Of a stretch of DNA of 35,019 nucleotides, positions 14,184 through 22,531 are shown piece after piece. Where the stretch lies: contig CAZJPE010000009.1 of the NCBI GenBank assembly GCA_964547875.1, positions 1 to 35,019 on the forward strand. Direction: 5' to 3'. Position numbers and translations under genes: made by a program. This DNA is from JAUSIK01 sp964547875 (GTDB lineage Archaea; Nanobdellota; Nanobdellia; Pacearchaeales; GW2011-AR1). Numbering within the stretch: position 1 is the first letter of the stretch; each line of letters begins with the position of its first letter. Below the pieces are notes generated by a model, which was given only the letters and a program-made list of their open reading frames with translations, was not told the DNA's origin and ran no database searches.

Positions 14184-14626
14184 CTCTACGAGAAGCAGGA
14201 AAAATATATTTTGGAAGAGAGATTTTAGATATTTTTAAAGAAGGAGATTTAGTTGAATCAAAAGAAGAATTTCCTTTCATGATGAATTCTAAGGCAATAT
14301 ATATGGGATTACAATACACATATAATAAAGCTGGTCAAAAACAAGAGGCGATAGGTCTAATAAGCAGGCCTAAATCAGACAAAAAAGATAAAAGGACTGC
14401 GTTAACCAGCCTTAGATTTGAATTAGACAATATATCTCTAATTGGAAATAAGATCATTTTTCCTAAGGGTTATATTTCTGAAGAATTAAAGAAGGGAGAT
14501 TTTGATTATCATAGTACTATCAGAATTTTCGCTGAGCTAATAGCAAGAAGAGAGATTTGGTTTTACGATAAAGAACATAAAAATTATAACAGATACTACG
14601 AGATGTTAAGGAGGCATAATTTATGA
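14180..14626 (+). CDS. Unknown 148-residue protein inserted between uL6 and eL32
   Basis: No named family. Residues 20-65 (FKEGDLVESKEEFPFMMNSK AIYMGLQ ... EAIGLISR) have an SH3-like barrel look shared with the ORF at 2431 (GNIVWFEL ... AIYAGI). ATGA overlaps tie it to uL6 and eL32. The C-terminal 45 residues are helical and rich in Arg, Tyr and His. In other archaea eL32 follows uL6 directly. Confidence 0.72.
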   Translation: MTLREAGKIYFGREILDIFKEGDLVESKEEFPFMMNSKAIYMGLQYTYNKAGQKQEAIGLISRPKSDKKDKRTALTSLRFELDNISLIGNKIIFPKGYISEELKKGDFDYHSTIRIFAELIARREIWFYDKEHKNYNRYYEMLRRHNL

Positions 14627-14964
14627 GGAAAAAATTCATAAGGCAGGATTACATGAGACATCTGAAAATAGGAAAAAAAAGGAAGAAATTGCAGAAATGG
14701 AGAAAGCCAAAAGGCAGGCACAGCAAGATGAGAGAAAAAAGAAAAGGCTATCCAATTTCCCCAAGCATTGGATACAAGTCTCAAGGAAAAACAATTCCTG
14801 CTAAATTAATCAATAACATGAGCGAGCTAAAAAATCTCAAGGAAAAAAGCACAATTATCATCGCGAAGAAAGTTGGGGCAAAGAAGAAAATGGAGATTAT
14901 TAAATTAGCGCAGGAAAAAAAAATAAAAATTTTAAATGTGAAAGGACGCAAAAATGAAACTTGA
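14623..14964 (+). CDS. rpl32e: Ribosomal protein eL32
   Basis: A 113-residue archaeal/eukaryotic 50S protein. Conserved features are FIRQDYMRHLKIGKKRKKLQKWRKPKGRHSKMR (here in the order FIRQD, KWRKPKGRHSKMR), then YPISPSIGYKSQ and the C-terminal alpha/beta part with IIAKKVGAKKKMEI. It overlaps eL19 by 11 nt. Confidence 0.94.
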   Translation: MRKKFIRQDYMRHLKIGKKRKKLQKWRKPKGRHSKMREKRKGYPISPSIGYKSQGKTIPAKLINNMSELKNLKEKSTIIIAKKVGAKKKMEIIKLAQEKKIKILNVKGRKNET

Positions 14965-15358
14965 TAAGAAAAAGGAATTAGCTGTTAGAGCTTTAAAAGT
15001 AGGAAAAAGCAGAATTTTATTTAACACAAAAAGGTTAGATGAAATAAAAGAGGCAATAACAAAGCAAGATATTCTTGACTTACACTCAAAAGGAGCCATC
15101 TCAATAAAAGAGATTAAAGGAAGGAGAGAAATAAAAAAAAGAAGAACAAGAAGAATGCTTGGCTCTAGAAGAAAATATTTCAAGCCAAAGAAGCGGAATT
15201 ACATAATTTTGACAAGGAAATTTAGAAAATATCTAGCAGCTCTTAAAAAGCAAGGCTCAATCTCAAAAGAAAATTTCTTAAACCTAAGAAAAGAAATAAA
15301 AGCCAGCATGTTCAAGAATCTTGCTCAATTTAAAGAAAGAATCAAGGAGATAAAGTGA
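14954..15358 (+). CDS. rpl19e: Ribosomal protein eL19
   Basis: A 134-residue helical 50S protein. It has the KKELAVRALKVGKSRILF start, the DLHSKGAISIKEIKGR loop and the long basic C-terminal helices. Archaeal eL19 is usually about 150, so the tail is slightly shorter. Its stop overlaps the GTG of uL18. Confidence 0.95.
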   Translation: MKLDKKKELAVRALKVGKSRILFNTKRLDEIKEAITKQDILDLHSKGAISIKEIKGRREIKKRRTRRMLGSRRKYFKPKKRNYIILTRKFRKYLAALKKQGSISKENFLNLRKEIKASMFKNLAQFKERIKEIK

Positions 15359-15822
15359 AAAAGCAAAGAAGATTGGAGGGAAAAACAGATTATAAGGCAC
15401 GCATAGCATTGCTTAAGTCAGGAAAGCCAAGATTAGTTGCACGAAAGACAAACCGCTATATAATCGCGCAAATTGTAGAGACAAAAGCAGCCCAGGATAA
15501 AGTCACCCTCAGTTTTAATTCAAAAACATTGCTCTCAAAAGGTTGGCCCAAAGACAAGGAAGGCAGCCTGAAAAGCCTTCAGGCAGCATATCTTACTGGC
15601 TTTATGCTCGGCAAATTAGCGCACGAAAAAAACATTGAATCTACTATCTTTGATATAGGTATTAATAGAAATGTGCGAAAATCAAGGCTTTATGCAATTC
15701 TAAAAGGAGCATTAGACGCAGGCCTTGATATCCCTCATAATCCAGAAGCACTGCCTTCTTTATCTGATTTGCAAAAAAACGAAAAATTAAAAAATCTTAT
15801 AGAAAGGATGAAACAAAAATAA
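15355..15822 (+). CDS. rpl18: Ribosomal protein uL18 (GTG start)
   Basis: A 155-residue 5S rRNA-binding protein. It starts at GTG 15355, chosen because it makes a GTGA overlap with the eL19 stop and because RRRLEGKTDYKARIALLKSG-type sequence follows at once. The core TNRYIIAQIVE, YLTGFMLGKLAHEK and the GALDAGLDIPHN signature are present. Length is slightly below the archaeal norm. Confidence 0.95.
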   Translation: MKKQRRLEGKTDYKARIALLKSGKPRLVARKTNRYIIAQIVETKAAQDKVTLSFNSKTLLSKGWPKDKEGSLKSLQAAYLTGFMLGKLAHEKNIESTIFDIGINRNVRKSRLYAILKGALDAGLDIPHNPEALPSLSDLQKNEKLKNLIERMKQK

Positions 15823-15823
15823 A

Positions 15824-16579
15824 ATGGCAGAAAAAGAAACAATACACGAGCAGAAAGGCATTATTGAGCCAGTCCCAGAAGAAATTGAAAAATTGGAAAA
15901 AATAGAGGAGAAAACAAAAGAAGAAACCAAAAAAGATTTATTAGCTCCCTGGGCTCCAAGAACAGAATTAGGGCGCTTAGTAAAATCAGGCAAGGAAAAG
16001 AATATTGATAAAATCCTGGAAAAAGGAAGAAAGATACTTGAGCCAGAGATTGTTGATTCTTTACTAAATCTAAGTTCAGAGCTGATTTTGATTGGGCAGG
16101 CAAAGGGTAAGTTTGGTGGCGGTAAAAGAAGAGCATGGCGACAGACACAGAAAAAAACCCAAGAAGGGAATGTTCTATCTTTCTCAACAATGATAGTTGT
16201 TGGAGATAAAAATGGACACATAGGCGTAGGATATGGCAGTGCAAAGGAAACTCTTCCAGCTAAGGAAAAGGCCCTGAGACAAGCAAAATTAAACATAATC
16301 CGAATCACAAGAGGATTTGAAAATCCACTAGACAGCTCAAAGAACGACCCCCACACTGTCCCATTTAAAATTGAGGGAAAATGCGGAAGTTCTAGAATAA
16401 CGCTGTTCCCAGCTCCAAGAGGAACAGGACTTGTAGTAGCTGACGAATGCAAGAAAGTTTTAAGACTAGCAGGAATAAAAGATGTTTATAGCAGGACAAC
16501 TGGCGACACGAGGACAACATTTAATTTAATAAAAGCCTGCATTAATGCTTTAGAAAAAACAAATAAAATGGAATTATAA
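15824..16579 (+). CDS. rps5: Ribosomal protein uS5
   Basis: A 251-residue protein that shapes the mRNA entry and decoding fidelity sites. The double-stranded-RNA-binding-like domain is seen as GNVLSFSTMIVVGDKNGHIGVGYG, and the C-terminal domain has GSSRITLFPAPRGTGLVVAD and the GDTRTTFNLIKA ending. An N-terminal Glu/Lys extension of about 35 residues precedes the conserved WAPRTELGRLVKSG. Confidence 0.96.
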   Translation: MAEKETIHEQKGIIEPVPEEIEKLEKIEEKTKEETKKDLLAPWAPRTELGRLVKSGKEKNIDKILEKGRKILEPEIVDSLLNLSSELILIGQAKGKFGGGKRRAWRQTQKKTQEGNVLSFSTMIVVGDKNGHIGVGYGSAKETLPAKEKALRQAKLNIIRITRGFENPLDSSKNDPHTVPFKIEGKCGSSRITLFPAPRGTGLVVADECKKVLRLAGIKDVYSRTTGDTRTTFNLIKACINALEKTNKMEL

Positions 16580-16580
16580 A

Positions 16581-17003
16581 ATGTTAGCTATAATAAGAAT
16601 TTCAGGAATGGTAAAAATCCCGGGAAAGATTCAGGAAGCTCTTTACAGGCTTCGCCTTAGAAGAAAATATGCCTTAGTTGTTATCAAGCACAAAGCAGAA
16701 ATTGACAAGCTATTAAAAAAGACAAGAAATTATGTCGCATACGGCAATATAGACAAAGAAACCCTTTCTCTTTTGATAGAAAAAAGAGCAGTTCCAAAAG
16801 ACAGCTCAAAAAAAATAAGCGTAGAAAAGATTATAGAGCAAATGGAAAAAAAATCTCCAAGCTCCTGGGACATAAAGCCATTCTTCAGGCTTCATCCTCC
16901 AAGAGGAGGCATTGACGCCAAAAAGCATTTCGGCGTTACAAAAAAAGCAGTTCTTGGAGATAATAAAGAAAAAATAAATGATTTGATTAGGAGGATGCTA
17001 TGA
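16581..17003 (+). CDS. rpl30: Ribosomal protein uL30
   Basis: A 140-residue 50S protein. It has the RISGMVKIPGKIQEALYRLRL start, the archaeal KKTRNYVAYGNID segment and the FRLHPPRGGIDAKKHFG ending. It overlaps the following DUF5680 gene by ATGA. Confidence 0.94.
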   Translation: MLAIIRISGMVKIPGKIQEALYRLRLRRKYALVVIKHKAEIDKLLKKTRNYVAYGNIDKETLSLLIEKRAVPKDSSKKISVEKIIEQMEKKSPSSWDIKPFFRLHPPRGGIDAKKHFGVTKKAVLGDNKEKINDLIRRML

Positions 17004-17497
17004 TTGACTTAGAAAAACTAGCTAAATTTTTAGTAAATGCAAAGAAAGCAACCTATGCTAGTGAAAATACTATTGAATTGCCAAATCCAGAAAGACCTCT
17101 CCATAAAGAATTAGAATATTCTGATGGGGAATTTTATTATATAGATAGTTATATTGGTTTTTTTCAAGCTCCTGGAATAGAAGAAGTTAGATTAAAAAAT
17201 AGGGAAGGTCCAACTATTTGGACAATGGCTTATTCTGGAGGAATGTTACCGAGATATCAGAAAGATATAATATTTGCAAAAAAGATATTTAGACATTTAA
17301 AAAAAGCATTGAGTTTAGTAACAGAAGACATACCTTTTAGAGGACCAAGATTATATGAAGAGGATGGATTAAGATATAAAAACATTGTTGAAGGAGATAT
17401 AAAGAGATTTAGACTTCTTGAGGATATTTCCCTAGTAGATAATGGTGAAGAAGTATTTGCTCAAGATTGTGTTGGAGGTTTAGTTATATCAAAATGA
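17000..17497 (+). CDS. DUF5680-family protein inserted between uL30 and uL15
   Basis: A 165-residue protein matching the DUF5680 pattern: LAKFLVNAKKATYAS at the start, an LEYSDGEFYYIDSYIGFFQA block, a WTMAYSGG strand, then a helix leading to VTEDIPFRGPRLYEEDGLRY and a closing C-GGLVISK. DUF5680 proteins have no assigned function to my knowledge. ATGA-type overlaps with both neighbours make it an obligate operon member here. Confidence 0.75.
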   Translation: MIDLEKLAKFLVNAKKATYASENTIELPNPERPLHKELEYSDGEFYYIDSYIGFFQAPGIEEVRLKNREGPTIWTMAYSGGMLPRYQKDIIFAKKIFRHLKKALSLVTEDIPFRGPRLYEEDGLRYKNIVEGDIKRFRLLEDISLVDNGEEVFAQDCVGGLVISK

Positions 17498-17910
17498 AAC
17501 TCAAAAAAAGAAAAAAATCATCTCGTTTCAGAGGCTCTCACACGCATGCAAGAGGATTCAAGAAAAAAGCGCGAGGCTCTGGCCATAGAGGTGGGAAAGG
17601 CATGGCAGGCACAGGAAAGCGCGCGGACCAGAGAAAAACCCTGATCTTAAACCTACCTTACAAATACTTTGGAAAAGACAAGGCATTAAGAAGAAAGCAG
17701 AAACCAAAGCTGAAATCCATAAATCTACAGCAAATAACAAGCAATCTTCCCTCTTTTCCGAATGATAAGGAATCAATCAATCTAAAAGGTTATAAAATTC
17801 TTGGCGAAGGCGATATCAATAAAAAACTAATTATCAAGGCTTCAGCAGCATCAAAATCCGCAATAGAAAAGATAAAGAAATCAGGCGGAGAAATTATAAT
17901 TGAGAAATAG
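17494..17910 (+). CDS. rpl15: Ribosomal protein uL15
   Basis: A 138-residue 50S assembly protein. The start at 17494 (MKLKKRKKSSRFRGSHTHAR) overlaps the preceding stop by ATGA; an upstream in-frame ATG at 17467 lies inside the previous gene. The Gly/Arg-rich RGSGHRGGKGMAGTGKRADQ segment is diagnostic. It ends the ribosomal block; the convergent gene on the other strand overlaps its last 17 nt. Confidence 0.94.
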   Translation: MKLKKRKKSSRFRGSHTHARGFKKKARGSGHRGGKGMAGTGKRADQRKTLILNLPYKYFGKDKALRRKQKPKLKSINLQQITSNLPSFPNDKESINLKGYKILGEGDINKKLIIKASAASKSAIEKIKKSGGEIIIEK

Positions 17911-18262
17911 TCAACCTATTTAATTCCTTTATGAACTCATTTGCAATTCTCTGTTCTCCTTTTCTTTTATAAAATTCTGCAGCTTCTTCTAAAGAATACT
18001 TATATTTTTTATATTGTCGAGTATGAGTAAGATTAGGGCTATAATCTGGAAACATTGTCAAAGGCATTACATCCTCAATTAAATTTTTTAATTCTTTTAT
18101 AGCGTCCTCAGCATCTGTAATAATCCTATATTCTTCATCAAGCCTTTTTCTTATTCCTTTATATGCCTTATATGCTAAAACTCCAGGCAGAACAGCTATT
18201 ATGCTAACTAAACCTGCGCTAATAAGCAATGCATCTAATCCAACCCTTGTTAATCTCCGCAT
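17894..18262 (-). CDS. Small single-pass membrane protein, unknown
   Basis: A 122-residue protein with one N-terminal hydrophobic helix (about residues 9-31, LLISAGLVSIIAVLPGVLAY) and a charged, helical, probably cytoplasmic part. The segment SLEEAAEFYKRKGEQRIANEF looks TPR-like. It runs opposite to its neighbours between uL15 and secY, two genes that normally adjoin, so it is another lineage-specific insertion, here inverted. Confidence 0.65.
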   Translation of the reverse strand: MRRLTRVGLDALLISAGLVSIIAVLPGVLAYKAYKGIRKRLDEEYRIITDAEDAIKELKNLIEDVMPLTMFPDYSPNLTHTRQYKKYKYSLEEAAEFYKRKGEQRIANEFIKELNRLTISQL

Positions 18263-18304
18263 GAAAATGCAAATGTACTTTATTTAAAAAGTTATCCTAA
18301 ATAG

Positions 18305-18314
18305 CTTTAAAAAC
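18305..18314 (+). promoter_or_regulatory. TATA box of secY
   Basis: CTTTAAAAAC is centred 26 nt upstream of the secY ATG, predicting a leaderless transcript separate from the ribosomal operon. Confidence 0.6.
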
Positions 18315-18334
18315 TTCTTTTTTCTAAAAAAGTC

Positions 18335-19720
18335 ATGGCTCTAAAAGATGTAATATATAATCTCCCTGAAGTAAAAAAGCCTTTAGAAAAGAAACTTGAT
18401 TTTAACAAGAAATTAAAATGGACAATTATAGTTCTTCTTGCTTTTTTTATTCTGGCAAATATCTCGCTTTTCGGAGTCTCGCGTGGATTTTTAGAGAGAT
18501 TTGAATTTCTAGAAGTAATCCTCGGAACAGATTTTGGAAGTATCATAAGTCTTGGCATAGGCCCTATTGTTATGGCATCTATTATCCTACAGCTTTTAGT
18601 AGGCTCAGGCATTCTCAAAATTAATACAAAAACAGAAGAAGGGAAAAAACAATTTCAAGCCTTGCAGAAGCTCGGCGTGCTGTTCTTCATAGTCTTTGAG
18701 GCAATAGTCTATGTTCTTATGAGAGGCATAGAAGCTGCTCCAGGCTTTACAGGAATAGTAATAATTCAGCTTGTTCTTGGAGGTTTAGCAATAATGTTCA
18801 TGGATGAAGTCTCTCAAAAATGGGGCTTTGGTTCAGGAGTGTCTTTATTTATAGTCGCAGGAGTTGCATGGCGCCTGTTCACTTCCCTATTCCAATTCAT
18901 AGGTACAAACGGAGAGATTTGTCTTCTTGATTTTGCAAACACTCCCTGCGGAGGCCGCGTCCTTGTAATTATACAATCAATTCTAAATAATGCCCCAACA
19001 GAGTTATATTCAGCCGCAGCAGCAATAATATTTACAGCATTAATCTTTCTAGGAGTTGTATGGGCGCAGAATCTTAAGGTAGAAATTCCTCTAACTTACG
19101 AGAGGCTTAGAGGCTATGGAATAAAATGGCCCTTACAATTCTTTTACGCTTCTGTAATTCCAGTTATTTTAGTAGCAGCATTAGCGGCAAATATTCAGCT
19201 TTTTGGCGGATTATTAGAAAACTGGCTTGGCAGGCCGACTTTTCTCGGAGGATTTTCACAAGGCCAGCCTATTTCAGGCATGGCATATTGGATAGGTAGT
19301 ACAAATCTCATAGAAACTCTAATAAGAGGAAGTTTTTCATCAAGCCTCCTGCTCCAAGCCTTAACACACTTATTGTTCTACATGGCGCTTTCAGCGCTCT
19401 TTGCATTATTCTGGGTGAAGACATCAGGCATGGACGAATCATCTCAAGCAAAAAATATTCTTTCATCTGGTTTGCAAATACCCGGCTTTAGAAAAGACCC
19501 TAGAGTTTTAGAATCAATCCTTAAGAGATATATTATGCCTCTAACAATAATGGGGGGCTTGGCAATAGGAGCATTGTCTTCAATAGCAGATCTTCTCGGC
19601 GCTTTAACATCTGGAACATCAATACTCTTAGCAGTCATGATAATGTATCAACTATATACTAATATTGCGCAGCAGCATGCGCTTGACATGCATCCAGCTA
19701 TGAGGAAATTTATCGGCTAA
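18335..19720 (+). CDS. secY: Preprotein translocase subunit SecY
   Basis: A 461-residue integral membrane protein with about ten hydrophobic helices, the protein-conducting channel. It starts with the amphipathic helix PEVKKPLEKKLDFNKKLKWT. Recognisable blocks are GIGPIVMASIILQLL after the plug region, YERLRGYGIKWPLQFFYASVIPVIL (given in part) in the cytosolic loop, and the QIPGFRKDPRVLE loop near the C-terminus. Length is typical for archaea. It sits at the expected place after uL15 but under its own promoter. Confidence 0.96.
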   Translation: MALKDVIYNLPEVKKPLEKKLDFNKKLKWTIIVLLAFFILANISLFGVSRGFLERFEFLEVILGTDFGSIISLGIGPIVMASIILQLLVGSGILKINTKTEEGKKQFQALQKLGVLFFIVFEAIVYVLMRGIEAAPGFTGIVIIQLVLGGLAIMFMDEVSQKWGFGSGVSLFIVAGVAWRLFTSLFQFIGTNGEICLLDFANTPCGGRVLVIIQSILNNAPTELYSAAAAIIFTALIFLGVVWAQNLKVEIPLTYERLRGYGIKWPLQFFYASVIPVILVAALAANIQLFGGLLENWLGRPTFLGGFSQGQPISGMAYWIGSTNLIETLIRGSFSSSLLLQALTHLLFYMALSALFALFWVKTSGMDESSQAKNILSSGLQIPGFRKDPRVLESILKRYIMPLTIMGGLAIGALSSIADLLGALTSGTSILLAVMIMYQLYTNIAQQHALDMHPAMRKFIG

Positions 19721-19730
19721 TCAGCCTAAC

Positions 19731-19740
19731 ATTTAAAAAC
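19731..19740 (+). promoter_or_regulatory. TATA box of the EMC3/DUF106 gene
   Basis: ATTTAAAAAC is centred about 26 nt before the ATG at 19761; leaderless start predicted. Confidence 0.55.
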
Positions 19741-19760
19741 AAAATAAACCTAAAACTTTT

Positions 19761-20288
19761 ATGAAACCAACAGGCATTCTTTTCCTTGTGATGATTATCA
19801 GCTTGGGCATTGCTTTTTTCTGGAATTCTTTCCCCCTGATAAAAGACACAATACATTTTTTATTAAATCCTACTGCAGGAAAGCTTCTCAATTTTAATTT
19901 AAATTTTGGCATGCTGACTATTGCAGGCATAATAGCATTATTCTTAACATTAATTCAAAAATATACAGTAGACAATGAAACACTAAGAAAATTAAAGCAG
20001 GAGCAAAAGCTTCTTCAGGAAGAAATGAAGAAATTCAGAGGCCATCCAGAGAAATTATTAGAATTGCAGAAAAAACAGTTTGAATTTATCCCCAAAACAA
20101 TGGACATTACTCTCCGCCCTTTAATATACACAGCAATCCCAATAATCCTTTTTTTCCGCTGGTTTTCTGATTATTTCACTGCTCTTCCAGGCGTGAAAAT
20201 TTTCGGTTTCTTCTCGTGGTTCTGGGCATATCTAATTTTCTCTTTAATATTTTCAATGATTTTCAGGAAAATGCTTAAACTGCCTTAA
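19761..20288 (+). CDS. EMC3/DUF106-type membrane insertase (archaeal YidC-like)
   Basis: A 175-residue membrane protein with three to four hydrophobic segments (about 5-25, 45-65, 115-135 and 145-165). A charged cytoplasmic coiled-coil region lies between the second and third (KLKQEQKLLQEEMKKFRGH). This is the layout of DUF106 proteins, archaeal relatives of YidC/Oxa1/EMC3 that insert membrane proteins. Archaea often place this gene near secY, as here. Confidence 0.85.
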   Translation: MKPTGILFLVMIISLGIAFFWNSFPLIKDTIHFLLNPTAGKLLNFNLNFGMLTIAGIIALFLTLIQKYTVDNETLRKLKQEQKLLQEEMKKFRGHPEKLLELQKKQFEFIPKTMDITLRPLIYTAIPIILFFRWFSDYFTALPGVKIFGFFSWFWAYLIFSLIFSMIFRKMLKLP

Positions 20289-20290
20289 AT

Positions 20291-20800
20291 TCAAAATCCA
20301 TTTCTCTTGTGAGAAATGTGTTTTAAAACAAAATTTCTAATCTCTTCTGCCTCATTAATCCCAATAGCAGGAATATGCCCCTCGCTATGCATACTTCTTC
20401 CCCTATAATATGCAGAATATCCCGCTGTTTGAATCTCTATTGTAGAGAAACCAACAATTCTAGCTATTATCCCTCTATGAACATCAACATTCTGTATTCT
20501 CTCATAAGGAACATTGCTATATCTCTTCCAGATTATACCTCTCTCAAGTTTTAATCCTTCTTTCGTAAATTCATAAAACCATCTATTATATGACATTCTG
20601 GCAAAGATCTCTCCAAATATAAGAATAAATAATATGTAGAAAATTAAAACAACAATTAAGATAGAGCCCACACTCTCAATTAGTTTAAGCCCAATTATAA
20701 ATTTAAAAAACCATATAGAAAAAATTAATCCGATTAAAATCAAAATCCAATAAGCTTTCAGTCTAAAGAGCCATCTAGCTCCCGAATGTAATTGATTCAT
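20291..20800 (-). CDS. Membrane protein with bacterial-type PH domain (bPH2/YdbS-like)
   Basis: A 169-residue protein with two hydrophobic helices near the N-terminus (about residues 15-35 and 42-65), then a soluble PH-like domain containing NVPYERIQNVDVHRGIIARI and VGFSTIEIQTAGYSA, the signature of bPH2 (formerly DUF304) domains. It starts 4 nt after psmA on the same strand, so the two are likely co-transcribed. Function in archaea is unknown. Confidence 0.82.
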   Translation of the reverse strand: MNQLHSGARWLFRLKAYWILILIGLIFSIWFFKFIIGLKLIESVGSILIVVLIFYILFILIFGEIFARMSYNRWFYEFTKEGLKLERGIIWKRYSNVPYERIQNVDVHRGIIARIVGFSTIEIQTAGYSAYYRGRSMHSEGHIPAIGINEAEEIRNFVLKHISHKRNGF

Positions 20801-20803
20801 CTT

Positions 20804-21535
20804 TTATTTAACATACTTCTTCAAAGCATCGCCTTGTAATCTTACAAGCTTCTGGTCGTCAATCTTTATGTATGCAATTTCAAATCTTTCTATGTTAAAA
20901 TTCTTTTCTAAGACTTCTTTGAATATCTTCATTGCAAATTTAATGCCCTCGTCAATACTCATTGTTTCTTTGTAATCAGTTCTCAAGCTCTCTTTAATCT
21001 TCTCGTCATTTTCTCCAACTGCATTTGCTTTATACGCCGTATAATTTCCAGTAACGTCAGTCGTATATAAATGCCCAATGCCTTTGCTGATTCCTCCAAG
21101 CATAATGGAAACTCCATAAGGCCTAACTCCTCCAAACTGTGTTGACATCTGCTTTCTGTCAGCAATCAATCTAACAACAGAAATCGGATCAATAGGAGAG
21201 TTATAAGTTACTCTATTTTGCTGCGCCAAAATCTGAGCCTGATCAACTAAAACTCTAGCGTCAGACAATAATCCTGCAGCTGTTGCAATAATATGTTCGT
21301 CAACTTCAAAAATTTTATGAGCAGATTCACTCGCAATAAGCTTGTCCCTGATTCTTTTATCAGCTATAATGGCAATTCCATCCTTGCATATCATCCCTAT
21401 ACTTGCGCTCCCAAATTTAACCACCTTTTCAGCATATTCTACTTGCAGTAAATGCCCATCAGGGGAGAACATAGTCGCTGCTCTGTCATAGCCCATTGCC
21501 TGATGCTGTAATTCTGTTGGCATGTCCATTTTCAA
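20804..21535 (-). CDS. psmA: Proteasome alpha subunit
   Basis: A 243-residue structural subunit of the 20S core outer rings. The N-terminal gate and helix H0 signature GYDRAATMFSPDGHLLQVEYAEKVV (in part) is unmistakable. It lacks the catalytic N-terminal Thr, as alpha subunits should. Later blocks GGVRPYGVSIMLGG and YKANAVGENDEKIKESL fit. It lies next to SBDS and the exosome genes as in many archaea, but here on the opposite strand. Confidence 0.96.
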   Translation of the reverse strand: MKMDMPTELQHQAMGYDRAATMFSPDGHLLQVEYAEKVVKFGSASIGMICKDGIAIIADKRIRDKLIASESAHKIFEVDEHIIATAAGLLSDARVLVDQAQILAQQNRVTYNSPIDPISVVRLIADRKQMSTQFGGVRPYGVSIMLGGISKGIGHLYTTDVTGNYTAYKANAVGENDEKIKESLRTDYKETMSIDEGIKFAMKIFKEVLEKNFNIERFEIAYIKIDDQKLVRLQGDALKKYVK

Positions 21536-21560
21536 GTCAATTAAAAAACTTAGAATAGCG

Positions 21561-21570
21561 CCTATTTAAG
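21561..21570 (-). promoter_or_regulatory. TATA box of psmA
   Basis: Minus-strand CTTAAATAGG is centred about 31 nt upstream of the psmA ATG, giving a very short leader. A TTAAGT half-site like those of the nearby inverted repeats overlaps it. Confidence 0.5.
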
Positions 21571-21582
21571 TTTTACTAATGT

Positions 21583-21606
21583 GTTAAGTAAAGTGGCCAA
21601 CTTAAC
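21583..21606. promoter_or_regulatory. Operator-like inverted repeat 1 (psmA/SBDS intergenic)
   Basis: GTTAAGT and ACTTAAC are perfect reverse complements with a 10-nt spacer (21583-21589 and 21600-21606). An identical half-site architecture occurs at 21715-21736, suggesting a dimeric regulator binding twice between the divergent genes. Confidence 0.5.
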
Positions 21607-21714
21607 ATAAATCTTAATATTATACTTCCTTCGTAAGCATCGGAAATAATTTATTTATATATAATTTCCAATAATTAGACAGATAGTTATAATAAATATT
21701 CAAATATAAAAATT

Positions 21715-21736
21715 TTAAGTTAAAAGGTTTACTTAA
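21715..21736. promoter_or_regulatory. Operator-like inverted repeat 2 (psmA/SBDS intergenic)
   Basis: TTAAGT (21715-21720) and ACTTAA (21731-21736) are again separated by exactly 10 nt, and followed by CATAA as in copy 1. Copy 2 lies about 30 nt upstream of the SBDS TATA box. Confidence 0.5.
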
Positions 21737-21768
21737 CATAATGCTCATCTAATCTAAAAATAATTAAA

Positions 21769-21776
21769 TTTATATA
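21769..21776 (+). promoter_or_regulatory. TATA box of the SBDS gene
   Basis: TTTATATA is centred 26 nt upstream of the ATG at 21798; leaderless transcript predicted. Confidence 0.6.
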
Positions 21777-21797
21777 ACTATCTAAATTTCAACAGCC

Positions 21798-22463
21798 ATG
21801 CCGAAAGTAGTAGCAAGAATAAAGCTCAAGGGAAAACAATATGAGATTCATGTAGACCTAGACGAGGCGCTGAAATTTAAGGAAGGAAAAGGAGATATTA
21901 TGTCGGCGCTGGATTCTCCAAATGTTTATTACGACATAAACAAAGGCACTTTAGCTTCAAAATCTGATTTGCAAGAAGCCTTTGGTACAGCAGACACTTA
22001 TGAAATAGCAAGAAAAATTATTCTTTCTGGAGAAATCCAAAAAACCCAGGAATTTAGGGATTTAGAAAGAGAAAAAAAAGTCAAGCAGGTTATAGATTTA
22101 GTAATAAGAAACGCAGTTGATCAGCACGGTAGGCCATTCACAGAAGAAAGGCTCAAGACAGCGCTCAAACAAATTCAGTTCAGGTTTGACTCTCGTCCTG
22201 TGGAACAGCAGATGCACGATTTAGTAAATAAATTAAAAGAAGTAATACCTATTAAAATAACAACAAAAAAAATAAAGCTGACAATTCCTGCAAGATTTAC
22301 AGGTCAGGCATATGGCATTATAAAAGATTACAAAGAGAGCGAGGAATGGCTTGCAAATGGAGACTTGCAGGCAATTTTGAATATTCCTCCAGGAATTTTA
22401 ATTGATTTTTATGAAAAAATAAATTCTATAACTCATGGCGCAGTTCAAAGCGAGGAATTTTAA
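21798..22463 (+). CDS. SBDS/Sdo1-family ribosome maturation protein
   Basis: A 221-residue three-domain protein. The N-terminal FYSH domain has VVARIKLKGKQYEIHVDLDEAL and SDLQEAFGTAD. The middle helical domain has KTQEFRDLEREKKVKQV and HGRPFTEERLKTAL. The C-terminal ferredoxin-like domain has IPARFTGQAYGIIKDY. In eukaryotes SBDS helps release eIF6 from the 60S subunit; archaea keep the gene beside exosome genes, as here. Length is slightly below the archaeal norm of 230-240. Confidence 0.94.
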   Translation: MPKVVARIKLKGKQYEIHVDLDEALKFKEGKGDIMSALDSPNVYYDINKGTLASKSDLQEAFGTADTYEIARKIILSGEIQKTQEFRDLEREKKVKQVIDLVIRNAVDQHGRPFTEERLKTALKQIQFRFDSRPVEQQMHDLVNKLKEVIPIKITTKKIKLTIPARFTGQAYGIIKDYKESEEWLANGDLQAILNIPPGILIDFYEKINSITHGAVQSEEF

Positions 22464-22506
22464 GATATAGGAAGAATTTATTAACTAGTTATGTCTTCTT
22501 AATAAA

Positions 22507-22515
22507 CTTTTATAT
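22507..22515 (+). promoter_or_regulatory. TATA box of the ORF at 22532
   Basis: CTTTTATAT is centred 21-22 nt upstream of the ATG at 22532, giving a leaderless or near-leaderless start. Confidence 0.45.
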
Positions 22516-22531
22516 CAATACTAAAAAGATA

